Positions 7,288 through 15,700 of a DNA stretch of 64,000 nucleotides are shown here, piece after piece. Below the pieces are notes generated by a model. That model did no database searches. It was given only the letters and a program-made list of their open reading frames with translations, and was not told the DNA's origin. Position 1 is the stretch's first letter. Each line of letters starts with the position of its first letter. The stretch is from JAKOUY01 sp037045185. GTDB lineage: Bacteria; Actinomycetota; Acidimicrobiia; Acidimicrobiales; Ilumatobacteraceae. The position numbers and the translations under genes were made by a program. The stretch spans positions 147,038 to 211,037 of the forward strand of contig JBAOHQ010000010.1 of the NCBI GenBank assembly GCA_037045185.1, given 5' to 3'.

Positions 7288-9057
7288 GTGCTCACCAAGA
7301 TTTTGATCGCCAACCGTGGCGAGATCGCCGTTCGCGTCATCCGCGCCGCTCGGGAACTCGGCATCAAGACCGTCGCCGTGTACTCCGAGCTCGATCGCAA
7401 CGCCCTGCACGTGCGACTCGCCGACGAGGCGTACGCCCTCGGTGGGCAGACCGCCGCGGAGAGCTACCTGAACACCGCGGCGATCCTCGACGCCATCGAG
7501 CGCAGTGGCGCCGACGGGGTCCACCCCGGCTACGGGTTCTTCAGCGAGAACGCCGACTTCGCCAGGTCGATCGAGGCCCGCGGCGTGGCGTTCATCGGCC
7601 CGCCGGCATCGGCCATCGACGAGATGGGCGACAAGGTCAGCTCGCGCAAGGCCGCGTTGCGCGGTGGGTGCCCGATCGTGCCGGGCACGACGGAGTTCGT
7701 CACCTCGGCCGACGAGATCCGCGCCTTCGGCACGGACCACGGCTGGCCGATCGCCATCAAGGCAGCCTTCGGCGGCGGCGGGCGCGGCATGAAGGTGGTC
7801 CACAGCGCCGGCGAGGTGGTCGAGGCGATGGAGTCCGCCCAGCGTGAGGCCAAGGCGTTCTTCGGGCGGGACGAGATCTACGTCGAGCGCTACCTGACCT
7901 GGCCGCGCCACGTCGAGGTGCAGATCGTGGGTGACAAGCACGGCGACGTGGTGTGGGTCTCCACCCGTGACTGCTCGGCCCAGCGCCGCCACCAGAAACT
8001 GGTCGAGGAGGCCCCGGCGCCCGCCCTTGCCCCGGGGATCGAGGACGCCATGGGCGAGGCGGCGATCAAGGCGGCCAAGGCCGTCGGCTACTTCAACGCC
8101 GGCACCGTCGAGTTCATCTACCAGGACGGCGAGTTCTTCTTCCTGGAGATGAACACCCGCTTGCAGGTGGAGCATCCGGTCACCGAGGTGATCACCGGGA
8201 TCGACCTGGTCGAGTGGCAGATCCGCGTCGCCAGTGGCGAGCCCCTGCCGATGACCCAGGACGAGGTGGCCGCCCGCCGCCACGGCCACGCCATCGAGAT
8301 CCGGATCAATGCCGAGAACCCCGCCGGCGGCAAGTTCCTGCCGTCGCCTGGCACCATCTCCAAGCTCGTCCCCGCCGACGGCTTCGGCGTGCGCTTCGAC
8401 AGCGGCTACGAGAGCGGTGACACGATCAGCCAGTACTACGACAACCTGGTGGGCAAGCTCGTCGTGTGGGGCAAGGACCGCCCCACCGCCATCGCCCGCA
8501 CGATCCGGGCCCTCGACGAGATGGTCGTCGAGGGCGTGGCCACCACCATTCCCGCCGATCTGGCCATCCTCCGCCACCCCGACTTCGCCGCCGTCGAGCA
8601 CAGCACCAAGTGGGTCGAGGAGCGCCTCGACCTGTCCGCCATCGGCGCGCCGGCAACCCCTGCGCCGGTGAGCGAGGACGATGCCCCGCTGGTGCAGCGG
8701 TCCACCACGGTGGAGGTCAACGGCAAGCGCTTCGACGTGAAGATGTGGGTGCCAGAGGGCCAGGCGGTGGTGGCCGCCGGCGCCCCGAAGGCCAAGAAGC
8801 CGACGCGAGGTGGCGCGGCCGGCGGCGCTGGCGCCGGCGGTGGTTCCGGAAGGGTCGAGGTGCCCATGCAGGGCACCATCGTCAAGGTGCTCGTGGAGGT
8901 GGGCCAGCAGGTGGAGGCCGGCCAGGCCGTGGTGGTGCTGGAGGCCATGAAGATGGAGAACCAGATCGCCGCCGACAAGGCCGGCACGGTCGCCGAGATC
9001 AAGGTCACCGCCGGCGACACCGTCGGCGCCGGCGACGTCGTGGTCGTCATCAGCTGA
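7288..9057 (+). CDS. Acetyl/propionyl-CoA carboxylase alpha subunit (biotin carboxylase + biotin carrier)
   Basis: 589-aa biotin-dependent carboxylase alpha subunit of the AccA3/PccA type. It begins KILIANRGEIAVRVIRAAR at GTG 7288, has the ATP-grasp glycine loop GGGGRGMK near residue 168, the biotin carboxylase segment FLEMNTRLQVEHPVTE, and a C-terminal carrier domain with EAMKMEN, whose Lys 555 is the biotinylation site. A Gly/Ala-rich hinge precedes the carrier. It would carboxylate biotin and pass CO2 to a separate carboxyltransferase beta subunit, which is not in this window. The methylmalonyl-CoA mutase at 23.8 kb makes a propionyl-CoA role plausible. Confidence 0.93.
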   Translation: MLTKILIANRGEIAVRVIRAARELGIKTVAVYSELDRNALHVRLADEAYALGGQTAAESYLNTAAILDAIERSGADGVHPGYGFFSENADFARSIEARGVAFIGPPASAIDEMGDKVSSRKAALRGGCPIVPGTTEFVTSADEIRAFGTDHGWPIAIKAAFGGGGRGMKVVHSAGEVVEAMESAQREAKAFFGRDEIYVERYLTWPRHVEVQIVGDKHGDVVWVSTRDCSAQRRHQKLVEEAPAPALAPGIEDAMGEAAIKAAKAVGYFNAGTVEFIYQDGEFFFLEMNTRLQVEHPVTEVITGIDLVEWQIRVASGEPLPMTQDEVAARRHGHAIEIRINAENPAGGKFLPSPGTISKLVPADGFGVRFDSGYESGDTISQYYDNLVGKLVVWGKDRPTAIARTIRALDEMVVEGVATTIPADLAILRHPDFAAVEHSTKWVEERLDLSAIGAPATPAPVSEDDAPLVQRSTTVEVNGKRFDVKMWVPEGQAVVAAGAPKAKKPTRGGAAGGAGAGGGSGRVEVPMQGTIVKVLVEVGQQVEAGQAVVVLEAMKMENQIAADKAGTVAEIKVTAGDTVGAGDVVVVIS

Positions 9058-9089
9058 CAGAGCTCAAGCTCGCGCCACCGGGCGAGCGG

Positions 9090-9095
9090 TATGTT
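9090..9095 (+). promoter_or_regulatory. -10 hexamer TATGTT, leaderless start of fic
   Basis: TATGTT is followed by 6 nt and ATG 9102. This supports the ATG as start and a leaderless mRNA. Confidence 0.55.
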
Positions 9096-9101
9096 CTCGG
9101 C

Positions 9102-10467
9102 ATGGGGGGTCCCACCATCGCTGACCTGGATCGTGGATACCTTCCATTTCTCCCGCTCCGGGCATGGTTGGACGCGCCGGTGTCGCCCTTGTGGGGCGAG
9201 TATCTCGCCAACCTGACCGAGGCCCGGACGCTCCGGCCGCGACGGGTCGCCGACCTCGACGAGAAGTCATTGCGCCGCGCCGCGCTACATACCGGCGCGC
9301 TCGAGGGGCTCCACCCAGCCGACCAGGGGGTCACTGTCACGATCGTCTCCCACGACGCGTGGAGGCAAGCAGTCGCGATCGAGGCCGGGGAGGAAACCGT
9401 CGGACATGTCGACGCCTCGCTGCAGGCCTCTGACCTCGCGCTCGATCTCGCGAGCGGCGCCAACCAACTCAGCGAAGCATCCGTTCGCGCCCTGCACGCC
9501 CTGGCGACAGGATTCCAGCAGACATACGAGGCCAGAGTGCTCGTGGGCGGCCAGTGGATGCGCCAGGACGGTGAGCTTCCCCGGGGCCAGTACAAGGTCC
9601 AGCCCAACCACGTACCGACTGCCGACGGGACGTTCCACTCGCATGCTCCGGTGTCGAGAGTGTCGGACGAGGTTCGCCGGCTCATCGCTGAGATCGACAC
9701 TGCCCAGTTCGCGAGGGCTCACCCGGCTGTTCAGGCGGCTTTCGCGCACCACGCGCTCGTCGCCGTACATCCCTTCGCCGACGGCAACGGCCGGGTAGCA
9801 CGCTTGCTCGCTTCGGTGTTCCTGCTTCGGGTCGCATCGGTCCCGCTGACCGTCTTCGCCCATCAGAAGGCCAAGTATCTCAGCACGCTTCGGAGCGCTG
9901 ATCGTGGGGATCCGCGTCCCTTCGTCCATTTCGTCGAACAACGCGCCCTGGACGCCATGGCGTGGGTCACTCAAGAGCTGTTCACAGACACCGCCGACGT
10001 CGAAGCCCCCGAACTGAAGTCACCCGACGACATCTCCTCCCGCGAGACAGGTCTTTCCCGCTTGAGGAACGCCCTCGGCAACGAGTTGCGCGCCGCGGCC
10101 TCGCGGGCCGGCGGTTGGCACGACCTGGTGTGGACCGTCGAGGAGACCACGACGGATGTTCGGCACGTGGGCAGGCATCGCTTCGCGGGGTACGTGGGCG
10201 GATTCATCGTGTGCGCCAGCAGTGAGACCCTTGGCGCTGCCTTCGGTCGCCCCGTATTCCCAACGGGGTCCAGGCGCCGCCAGGAGTATTCGCTGGGCCT
10301 GTTCGCCGAGCTGCGCGAAGGGGCTGTTCACCTGGACATCCGCGAGCCCGACGTCTACCCCGAACTGCGCGGGTCCGGTGATCGAGCTGATCGGCTCACT
10401 CGCCCGACGTGTCGTCGGCGCCATCGCGGCTGAAGTGAACGAGGCGATCAGGAACGCCGGGATCTGA
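9102..10467 (+). CDS. Fic family protein, class II autoinhibited (frameshift near 10368)
   Basis: Fic-domain enzyme, usually an AMP-transferase that modifies Ser/Thr/Tyr of a target protein. The core motif HPFADGNGR (residues 223-231) supplies the catalytic His and phosphate-binding residues. TGALEG at residues 64-69 matches the inhibitory (S/T)xxxE(G/N) helix in the N-terminal region, which defines class II self-inhibited Fic proteins, so no separate antitoxin gene is expected and none is seen. The annotated frame runs into a stop at 10433 with a basic tail; a one-base shift near 10368 restores an amphipathic helix (VIELIGSLARRVVGAIAAEV) ending at 10467. GC content is lower than in neighbours, suggesting transfer. 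Confidence 0.88.
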
Positions 10468-10522
10468 TCTCGACAATCGTCACTGCCGGTCCGCGGGCAA
10501 GTCCTGGCCGACGGGGGTCGGG

Positions 10523-11884
10523 CTACTCGGCGGCTTCGGCGAGGGCTTCGGCCAGGGCCGGGTGGACCAGCAAGGACTCGACGATGTCACTGACCTTCAG
10601 GTTGGCGGTGACCGCCAGGGCGATCACGCTGATCAACTCGGCGGCGTGGCGGCCGACGATGGATCCGCCCAGCACCACGCCGGTGGCCGGATCGCTGATG
10701 ATCTTGACGAATCCACGCGGGTCGTTGTTGATCAGCGCCTTGGGGGTGGCGCTGAAGGGCACCTTCGTGACCCGGATCTTGCGCCCGACGGCGAAGGCCT
10801 CGGCCTCGGCCAGGCCGACGTCGGCGATCTCCGGTTCGGTGAAGATGGCGCTGGCCGCCTTGTCGTAGTCGAGGTGGCGGTGAGCGACGCGCTGCAGGCC
10901 CATGACGTGCTCGGCCACCTTGCGGCCCTGCATGCTCGCCACGCTGCTGAGCGGCAACTTGCCACTGACGTCACCAGCGGCGTAGATGTCCGCGACGTTG
11001 CTCTGGCAGTGGCGGCTGATGGTGATGTACCCGGCGGGATCCAGCTCCACGCCGGCGGCGGCGAGATTCAACGTGTCCGTGTTCGGGACCGAGCCGATGG
11101 CCAGCACGGCGTGCGTACTGCGGACCACTCGCCCGTCGTCGCAGCGCACCACCACGTGGTCGCCCTCACGGTCGATGGCCGTCGCCCTGGCGCCCTTCAG
11201 CAGGCTGACCCCGCGTCGCAAGAAGTCGTCCTCCAGCACGGCAGCCACCTCCGGGTCCTTGGCCGGCAGCACCTGCTGGCGGCTGACCACCAGGGTCACC
11301 TTGGCGCCGAAGCTGGAGAACATGTGGACGAACTCCACGCCGGTCACGCCGGAGCCGACGACGGTGATGCTGTCGGGGAAGATCTTGGGCGGGTAGCAGT
11401 CACGCGTGGTGAGGATCCGCTCGCCGTCGGGGTGGCACCAGTCGGGGATCCGCGGCCGGGAGCCGGTGGCGATCAGGACGGCATCGGCCTCCACGACGCG
11501 GACGCCCTCCTCGCTGGTGATCTCCACCTGGTGAGGACCCACCATGCGCGCCGAGCCCTTGACCAGCTCCACCCCTTGGCTGCCGAGCAGCGTGGCCACG
11601 CCGTCGGACAGCTTGGTCTTGATGGACTCGACCCGCTCGGTGAGCCGCCCCACGTCCACCGTGGCGTCCTGCTGCTCCAGCCCCATCCCGCCGATGCGCC
11701 GGCTGAAGCTCATCGCTCCCCCGGTGGCGATCATCGTCTTCGACGGGATGCAGTCCAGCAGGTGGGCCGCGCCGCCGATCACGTCACGCTCCACCATCGT
11801 CACCCGGGCACCGAGCCGGGCGGCGTAGGTGGCCGCGTTGTTGCCGGCCGGGCCGCCGCCGATGATCACGAATCTGGTCCCCAC
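10523..11884 (-). CDS. lpdA: LpdA-type flavoprotein reductase (NAD(P)H:quinone reductase-like)
   Basis: 453-aa FAD-dependent pyridine nucleotide reductase starting at GTG 11884. It has the FAD motif IIGGGPAGNNAATYAARLG, the NAD(P) motif VVGSGVTGVEFVHMFSSFG and IYAAGDVSG. The disulfide-reductase centre is altered: where dihydrolipoamide dehydrogenases have GGTCLNVGC, this reads GGAAHLLDC, with Ala 40 in place of the first redox Cys, leaving only Cys 45. The same loss is known for mycobacterial LpdA (Rv3303c), a quinone reductase rather than a lipoamide dehydrogenase. I infer a quinone or redox-stress role. It is divergent from lysS. Confidence 0.88.
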   Translation of the reverse strand: MGTRFVIIGGGPAGNNAATYAARLGARVTMVERDVIGGAAHLLDCIPSKTMIATGGAMSFSRRIGGMGLEQQDATVDVGRLTERVESIKTKLSDGVATLLGSQGVELVKGSARMVGPHQVEITSEEGVRVVEADAVLIATGSRPRIPDWCHPDGERILTTRDCYPPKIFPDSITVVGSGVTGVEFVHMFSSFGAKVTLVVSRQQVLPAKDPEVAAVLEDDFLRRGVSLLKGARATAIDREGDHVVVRCDDGRVVRSTHAVLAIGSVPNTDTLNLAAAGVELDPAGYITISRHCQSNVADIYAAGDVSGKLPLSSVASMQGRKVAEHVMGLQRVAHRHLDYDKAASAIFTEPEIADVGLAEAEAFAVGRKIRVTKVPFSATPKALINNDPRGFVKIISDPATGVVLGGSIVGRHAAELISVIALAVTANLKVSDIVESLLVHPALAEALAEAAE

Positions 11885-11892
11885 GGGGCGTC

Positions 11893-11898
11893 AGGCTA
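11893..11898 (-). promoter_or_regulatory. -10 hexamer TAGCCT upstream of lpdA
   Basis: On the minus strand TAGCCT is followed by 8 nt and GTG 11884, fitting a leaderless transcript. Confidence 0.55.
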
Positions 11899-11935
11899 AC
11901 TGGCAATCAAGTCGCGCCACGGCGGCGCCCGGCGG

Positions 11936-11941
11936 TACCGT
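11936..11941 (+). promoter_or_regulatory. -10 hexamer TACCGT upstream of lysS
   Basis: TACCGT is followed by 8 nt and GTG 11950, supporting that start and leaderless initiation. Confidence 0.55.
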
Positions 11942-11949
11942 CTTGGCCC

Positions 11950-13469
11950 GTGACCGACGAGCAGGACTCCCCCGGCCAGCAAGCAAGCAGCGGGCTGGCG
12001 GGCGAGCGCGCCAAGCGCCTCGGCAAGATCGCCGCGTTGCGTTCGACCGGCGCGAACCCATATCCCTACCGCTTCGACCGCACGCACACCCTGGCCGAGG
12101 TCCGCGCCCAGTACGGCGAACTGGCGCCGGGGACCGAGACCGAGGCCGCCGTCGCGCGTGGCCGGGCGGATGCTGCTCAAGCGTGAGCAGGGCAAGCTGA
12201 TCTTCGCCACGCTCCGGGAGCGCGAGGCCGACACCCAGCTGTTCGTGTCCAAGGCCGTGATCGGCGACGAGGCGTTCGCCCGGTTCGCCGACCTCGACCT
12301 CGGTGACTGGGTGGGGGTCGGCGGCACGGTGATGACCACCCGCAAGGGTGAGCTGAGCGTCAAGGTCACCGAGTTCCAGCTGCTGTCCAAGGCGGTGCGG
12401 CCGATGCCCGACAAGTGGCACGGCCTCACCGACACCGACACCCGCTTTCGCCAGCGCTACGCCGACCTGATCGTCACCGAATCGGCGCGGCGGGCGTTCC
12501 GAATCCGTCACGAGGTGCTGGCCAGCTTCCGGCGGACGCTGCGTGACCACGACTACGTCGAAGTCGAGACCCCGGTGCTGCACGTCGAGGCCGGCGGCGC
12601 CCACGCCCGGCCGTTCCTGACCCACCACAACACCCTGGACATGCGCCTGTACTTGCGCATCGCCCTCGAACTGCACCTCAAGCGGTTGATCGTGGGCGGG
12701 ATGGACCGGGTCTTCGAGATCGGCCGGGTGTTTCGCAACGAGGGCATCAGCACCAGGCACAACCCGGAGTTCACGATGATGGAGCTGTACCAGGCCTACG
12801 CCGACTACAGCGAGATGATCGCCATCACCGAGGAGCTGATCACGACTGCTGCGATCGACGCCACCGGTACTTCGGTGGTCGAGATCGACGGCGTCCCCGT
12901 GGACCTCGCCCAACCGTGGCGGCGGGCGCGGATGGTGGATCTGGTGGCCGACGCCATCGGGCGCGAGGTCCACCCGTCGATGCCCGTCGACGACCTGCGC
13001 GGCGTGGCCGCGGCGCACGGCGTGGCCGTTGCCCCGTCGTGGGGCGCCGGCAAGATCATCGAGGAGTTGTTCGAGGCCACTGCCGAGCATCAGCTCGTGG
13101 CCCCCACCTTCGTCACCGGTCACCCGGTGGAGATCAGCCCGCTGGCCCGCACCGACCGCAACGACCCGCATCTCACCGAACGCTTCGAGTTGTTCGTCGG
13201 CGGGCGCGAGCTGGCCAACGGCTACAGCGAGCTCAACGATCCGGTCGAGCAGCGGTTGCGGTTCGAGGACGAGCAGACGCGCCAAGGACGCCGGCAACGC
13301 CGAGGCCGGCTCGGTGGACGAGGACTACCTGCGGGCCCTGGAATACGGCCTGCCCCCCACTGGCGGGCTCGGCATCGGCATGGACCGGGTGGCCATGCTG
13401 CTGGCCGGCGTGTCCTCGATCAAGGAAGTGATCCTGTTCCCCACCCTTCGACCGGAGGTGCTCGAATGA
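11950..13469 (+). CDS. lysS: Lysine-tRNA ligase, class II (two frameshifts)
   Basis: Charges tRNA-Lys. Three frames must be joined. Bases 11950 to about 12165 encode the N-terminus (AALRSTGANPYPYRFDRTH). About 12160 to 13275 encode the OB-fold and class II core, with FRQRYADLIV, motif 2 FRNEGISTRHNPEFTMME, and ELANGYSELNDP. About 13275 to 13469 encode motif 3 (GLPPTGGLGIGMDRVAMLL). The breaks are single-base and every family block is otherwise present, so the gene is probably intact in the organism. If read literally, the middle frame runs on into dapD, giving a spurious fused protein. The true stop (TGA 13467-13469) overlaps the dapD ATG. Confidence 0.92.
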
Positions 13470-14404
13470 CCACAGCCTGGGGCCGCGGCCTCACCACCCG
13501 AACACCCGACGGGGTGATCCTCGACAGCTGGTTCCCCTCCCTCGGTCTCGGCGCTGCTCCCGCCGGCGCCGAAACGGACAGCGCCGCTGCCGCACGGGCC
13601 GACGACGTGCGCGGTGTGCGCATCGAGCCGGTGTCGCTGGAGATCGACACCGACGACGCGCCCTCCTCGGCGATCGACGTCTACCTCCGCCTGCACCTGC
13701 TCTCGCAACGGCTGATGCGGCCGCGCACCGTCAACCTCGACGGCCAGTTCGGCCTGTTGGCCAACGTGGCCTGGACCTCGCTCGGTCCGATCGCCCCGGA
13801 TCGAGTGGACGAGGTGCGCTGGTCGGTACAGCGCAGCGGCGGCCACCTGCAGGTGTACGGCCTGGACAAGTTCCCGCGGATGACCGACTACGTGATCCCG
13901 AGTGGCGTGCGCATCGCCGACGCCGACCGCGTCCGCCTCGGCGCCCACCTGGCCAACGGCACCACGGTGATGCACGAGGGCTTCGTCAACTTCAACGCCG
14001 GCACCCTGGGCGCCTCGATGGTCGAGGGGCGGATCTCCGCCGGCGTCATCGTGGGCGACGGTAGCGACATCGGCGGAGGGGCCTCGATCATGGGCACGCT
14101 GTCGGGCGGCGGCACCGAGCAGGTCACCATCGGCGAGCGCTGCCTGCTGGGCGCCGAAGCCGGCATCGGCATCAGCCTGGGTGACGAGTGTGTGGTGGAG
14201 GCAGGCCTGTACGTCACTGCCGGCACCCTGGTCTCACTGCACGGTCCCGGAGGCTCTGGCGAGGTGGGCGTCATCAAGGCCCGCCAGCTCAGCGGCTCGG
14301 GTGGGCTGCTCTACCGGCGCAACAGCCAGACGGGAGCGGTGGAGGCCCTGCCGCGCACCCCGAAGTGGGGTGGGCTGAACGCCGCCCTGCACCACAACGA
14401 CTGA
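13466..14404 (+). CDS. dapD: Tetrahydrodipicolinate N-succinyltransferase, actinobacterial type
   Basis: Succinylates tetrahydrodipicolinate in lysine/diaminopimelate synthesis. The 312-aa protein starts at ATG 13466, overlapping the lysS stop as ATGA, which couples lysine synthesis with its tRNA synthetase. The C-terminal half is a left-handed beta helix of hexapeptide repeats with the family segments HEGFVNFNAGTLGASMVEGR, GDGSDIGGGASIMGTLSGGG and LLGAEAGIGISLGD; the N-terminal domain resembles mycobacterial DapD. The start is fixed by the overlap, since the open frame upstream belongs to frameshifted lysS. Confidence 0.93.
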   Translation: MTTAWGRGLTTRTPDGVILDSWFPSLGLGAAPAGAETDSAAAARADDVRGVRIEPVSLEIDTDDAPSSAIDVYLRLHLLSQRLMRPRTVNLDGQFGLLANVAWTSLGPIAPDRVDEVRWSVQRSGGHLQVYGLDKFPRMTDYVIPSGVRIADADRVRLGAHLANGTTVMHEGFVNFNAGTLGASMVEGRISAGVIVGDGSDIGGGASIMGTLSGGGTEQVTIGERCLLGAEAGIGISLGDECVVEAGLYVTAGTLVSLHGPGGSGEVGVIKARQLSGSGGLLYRRNSQTGAVEALPRTPKWGGLNAALHHND

Positions 14405-14435
14405 CCGCCGACGACGACCGCCTCCCACGCGCCAC

Positions 14436-14514
14436 CCCACGTGATCAACCCTGATCGGCCCACGGACGTCACAGCCTGATCACGTGGGCTGATCACGTGG
14501 GCTGATCACGTGGG
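14436..14514. repeat. 13-nt tandem repeat with inverted copy between convergent genes
   Basis: Three perfect 13-nt units CTGATCACGTGGG run from 14476 to 14514. The last overlaps the stop of the convergent VOC gene (stop at 14506-14508). A 12-nt inverted copy (CCCACGTGATCA, 14436-14447) lies upstream, so the transcript can fold a 12-bp stem with any of the three repeats. It may act as a bidirectional terminator for dapD and the VOC gene; there is no U-tract. Confidence 0.6.
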
Positions 14515-14988
14515 CTGGGTGTCGGGGCTGCCCATGGCCGCCACGCTGGCCACGATCTCCTCCGGAGACGGGGGCGTCGCCGACGGGGTGGCGAACGCCC
14601 ACTGGTGCCCGTACGGGTCCTGGATCACGCCATAGCGATCGCCCCAGAACATCGTCTCAACGGGCATCACCGGGGTGGCGCCCGCAGCGACCGCGCGATC
14701 GAAACTGGCATCGGCGTCGGGAACGACGAGGTGCATGCTGACCGGGGTGCCGTCGAGCAACCCGGGACCGCGGGCGCCGAAGTCGGGGTTCTGGTCCATC
14801 AAGAACACCGAGCCGCCGTTGATGGTGATGCATCCGTGCATGAGCTTGCCGTCCGGTCCGGGCATCCGCGACTGCTCGACGGCGCCCAGCGCGGCGACGT
14901 AGAAGTCGATGGCGGCAGCGGCGCCGTCGCACACCAGGTGTGGGGTGACGGGAGACGGCGTGAAGGTTTGAACGTGGTCGGTGGTCAT
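14506..14988 (-). CDS. VOC family protein (PhnB-like glyoxalase fold)
   Basis: 160-aa vicinal-oxygen-chelate protein of the PhnB/YdcR-like subgroup: TPHLVCDGAAAAIDFYVAALGA at the N-terminus, GKLMHGCITINGG in the middle and MFWGDRYGVIQDPYGHQWAFAT at the end. Members include glyoxalase-like and stress-resistance enzymes; the substrate is not predictable. The start ATG 14988 overlaps the TetR stop (ATGA), so it is co-expressed with, and probably controlled by, that regulator. Confidence 0.85.
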   Translation of the reverse strand: MTTDHVQTFTPSPVTPHLVCDGAAAAIDFYVAALGAVEQSRMPGPDGKLMHGCITINGGSVFLMDQNPDFGARGPGLLDGTPVSMHLVVPDADASFDRAVAAGATPVMPVETMFWGDRYGVIQDPYGHQWAFATPSATPPSPEEIVASVAAMGSPDTQPT

Positions 14989-15638
14989 GATGGTGCCTTT
15001 CGGGTGTGTTGGGAATTGCGAGTGGTGAACAGCAGCGACAGGTAGCGGCGAAGGTGGTCGATGCTCTCGAGGACCATGGTCGGGTCGTCGGCGGCCTTCG
15101 CCAGCACGAATGCTCCCTGCAGCACAGCCTGAGTGTGGCGAGCCAACCCGGACGGGTCGATGCCGCCATTCGACGCATCGTCGAGGGCCTCGGCGAGATC
15201 GGCCTCCAGCGTGGCCGCGTGACCGAAGATGCTGGCTGCGCAGGCATCACGAATGGCCGGATGGGTGTCGAAGACCTCCTGGGCCATCGTCCCGGCCACG
15301 CAGGTGAACTGGGCCGTGGTCCCGCGAATGAGCGCAGCCCGCAGGTCGAGGTAGGCGAACACTCGCTCGGCGGCGGTGGCCCGGTCGTGAAAACTCGCGC
15401 TGGCGAACAGGTCACCGGTGATGGCCGACCAGTGGTCGGCCGCCGCGACCCCCAGCGCCTCCTTGGACTCGAAGTGGTGGAAGAACGCACCCTTGGTGAC
15501 TCCGGCCGCCGCGCAGAGCTCGTCCACGGTGGTGGCCGACCAACCGTTGGCACGAATCAACGCCAGCGCGGCGTCGAGGATGCGCAACCTGGCCGTCCCA
15601 CGACCCGAACTCGTCGACATGGACGACTGCGCACTCAC
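14985..15638 (-). CDS. TetR/AcrR family transcriptional regulator
   Basis: One-component repressor. The N-terminal helix-turn-helix reads ARLRILDAALALIRANG...VDELCAAAGVTKGAFFHHFESKEAL, the classic TetR DNA-binding domain; the C-terminal alpha-helical domain would bind an unknown ligand. I choose GTG 15638 because TATGGT lies exactly 6 nt upstream (15645-15650, minus strand) as at other leaderless genes here; ATG 15620 is the alternative. It overlaps the VOC gene and is divergent from the acylase, and its palindromic operator covers both -10 elements, so it probably represses itself and both neighbours. Confidence 0.88.
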   Translation of the reverse strand: MSAQSSMSTSSGRGTARLRILDAALALIRANGWSATTVDELCAAAGVTKGAFFHHFESKEALGVAAADHWSAITGDLFASASFHDRATAAERVFAYLDLRAALIRGTTAQFTCVAGTMAQEVFDTHPAIRDACAASIFGHAATLEADLAEALDDASNGGIDPSGLARHTQAVLQGAFVLAKAADDPTMVLESIDHLRRYLSLLFTTRNSQHTRKAPS

Positions 15639-15644
15639 GCCTCG

Positions 15645-15668
15645 ACCATACCAACCAGTTGGTATGGT
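15645..15668. promoter_or_regulatory. TetR operator: 24-bp palindrome with back-to-back -10 elements
   Basis: A perfect inverted repeat with 11-bp arms (ACCATACCAAC / GTTGGTATGGT) and a 2-bp centre sits in the tetR-acylase gap. Each arm ends in TATGGT, which serves as -10 for its own strand: 6 nt before the tetR GTG on the minus strand, and about 32 nt before the acylase ATG on the plus strand. A bound TetR dimer would block both promoters. Confidence 0.8.
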
Positions 15669-15700
15669 TGTCAAGGTGGTCCATCGCGCGACGATGAGCC

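Noticed and set aside
12158..14404. Single long frame that would fuse lysyl-tRNA synthetase to DapD
   Set aside because: Lysyl-tRNA synthetase motif 3 and its stop are in another frame at about 13275-13469, and dapD has its own ATG overlapping that stop. The fusion is an artefact of a one-base indel.
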